NCBI GenBank assembly: GCA_024072375.1
Contig: CP099617.1
Span: 1,035,001-1,099,000 of the forward strand
DNA length: 64,000 nucleotides
Direction: 5' to 3'
From: Sphingomonadaceae bacterium OTU29LAMAA1
GTDB taxonomy: Bacteria; Pseudomonadota; Alphaproteobacteria; Sphingomonadales; Sphingomonadaceae
Below, in pieces: positions 63,854 through 64,000 of this stretch (the stretch's first letter is position 1; every line of letters begins with the position of its first letter). Position numbers and translations under genes: made by a program. The notes beneath the pieces are model-generated. The model did no database searches. It was not told the origin of the DNA and saw only the letters and a list, made by a program, of their open reading frames with translations.

Positions 63854-64000
63854 TCAGGCGGCAGCGCCGGCCCCGTCCTTCTTCTTTTCGGCATAGACGC
63901 GGATCGGTTCCTTGCGGCCCTCGATCACGTCCTTGTCGATCATGACCTCGTCGACGCCGTCCATGCCGGGCAGGTCGAACATCGTGTCGAGCAGGATCGC
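63854..64000 (-). CDS. clpX: ATP-dependent Clp protease ATP-binding subunit ClpX, C-terminus
   Basis: Only the last 48 codons are present, truncated by the window edge. The reading ILLDTMFDLPGMDGVDEVMI followed by DKDVIEGRKEPIRVYAEKK is the conserved end of ClpX. The tail KKKDGAGAAA is typical of alphaproteobacteria. It is followed by a clear terminator. Confidence 0.9.
   Translation of the reverse strand, partial: AILLDTMFDLPGMDGVDEVMIDKDVIEGRKEPIRVYAEKKKDGAGAAA

Overview
The window comes from a GC-rich alphaproteobacterium, most likely a sphingomonad (Sphingomonas or a close relative). The reasons are an exosortase-A (XrtA) exopolysaccharide locus of the sphingomonad type, a long TonB-dependent receptor with the Pro/Ala-rich N-terminus common in that group, the families recognised elsewhere, and the abundance of short palindromic intergenic repeats. 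Species-level placement is inference. Both ends cut genes: the left end holds the last codons of a membrane protein, and the right end holds the C-terminus of ClpX on the minus strand.

Region 1 (1-900): a partial membrane protein, a tiny DNA-binding-like protein and an orphan lipoprotein. Region 2 (890-13433, minus strand): ten tightly overlapping genes of the XrtA/PEP-CTERM exopolysaccharide system, in transcription order export lipoprotein, chain-length protein, tyrosine autokinase, outer-membrane protein, AAA ATPase, polysaccharide deacetylase, FemAB-like transferase, sugar transferase, exosortase A with fused EpsI domain, and asparagine-synthase-like amidotransferase. Region 3 (13588-18548): a secreted protein and an XrtA-associated metabolic module, with acyl-CoA ligase and PLP decarboxylase on the minus strand and an acyl carrier protein plus two alpha/beta hydrolases divergently on the plus strand. 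Its product is not known to me. No PEP-CTERM target protein is visible in the window.

Region 4 (18552-28463): thioredoxin reductase; a formate-dehydrogenase-like molybdoenzyme with mobA and fdhD (the mobA start appears to be a CTG codon); tRNA-Met; a 2'-5' RNA ligase-like protein coupled to the Kup potassium transporter; an Lrp-type regulator divergent from alanine dehydrogenase; and a DUF3072 protein with a possible EcfG-type promoter. Region 5 (28506-33260, minus): a cytochrome c maturation operon ccmC-D-E-F-G-H plus a TPR protein, including a 34-residue ccmD. Region 6: a leucine-type amino-acid dehydrogenase and tRNA-His.

Region 7 (34743-46197, minus): a type II secretion operon gspC-D-E-F-G-H-I-J-K-L-M-N with no gspO in the window. 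Several of its junctions, and even the gspI leader sequence, carry palindromic repeats. Region 8 (46327-51695): a 2-oxoglutarate oxygenase, a TonB-dependent receptor and a beta-helix-like lipoprotein that could be a secretion-system client. Region 9 (51700-56124): a tandem repeat array, a small membrane protein, tRNA-Val, HU and Lon. Region 10 (56275-64000): two tandem M1 metallopeptidases separated by a repeat that encodes the 3' end of the first, a small coupled ORF plus an isoprenylcysteine-methyltransferase-like protein, a calcium/proton antiporter, manganese catalase, a CPBP-like membrane protein and clpX.

The strongest novelty candidates are the XrtA-linked carrier-protein/decarboxylase module, the in-frame palindromic element in the gspI leader peptide, and the repeat-derived C-terminus of the first M1 peptidase.
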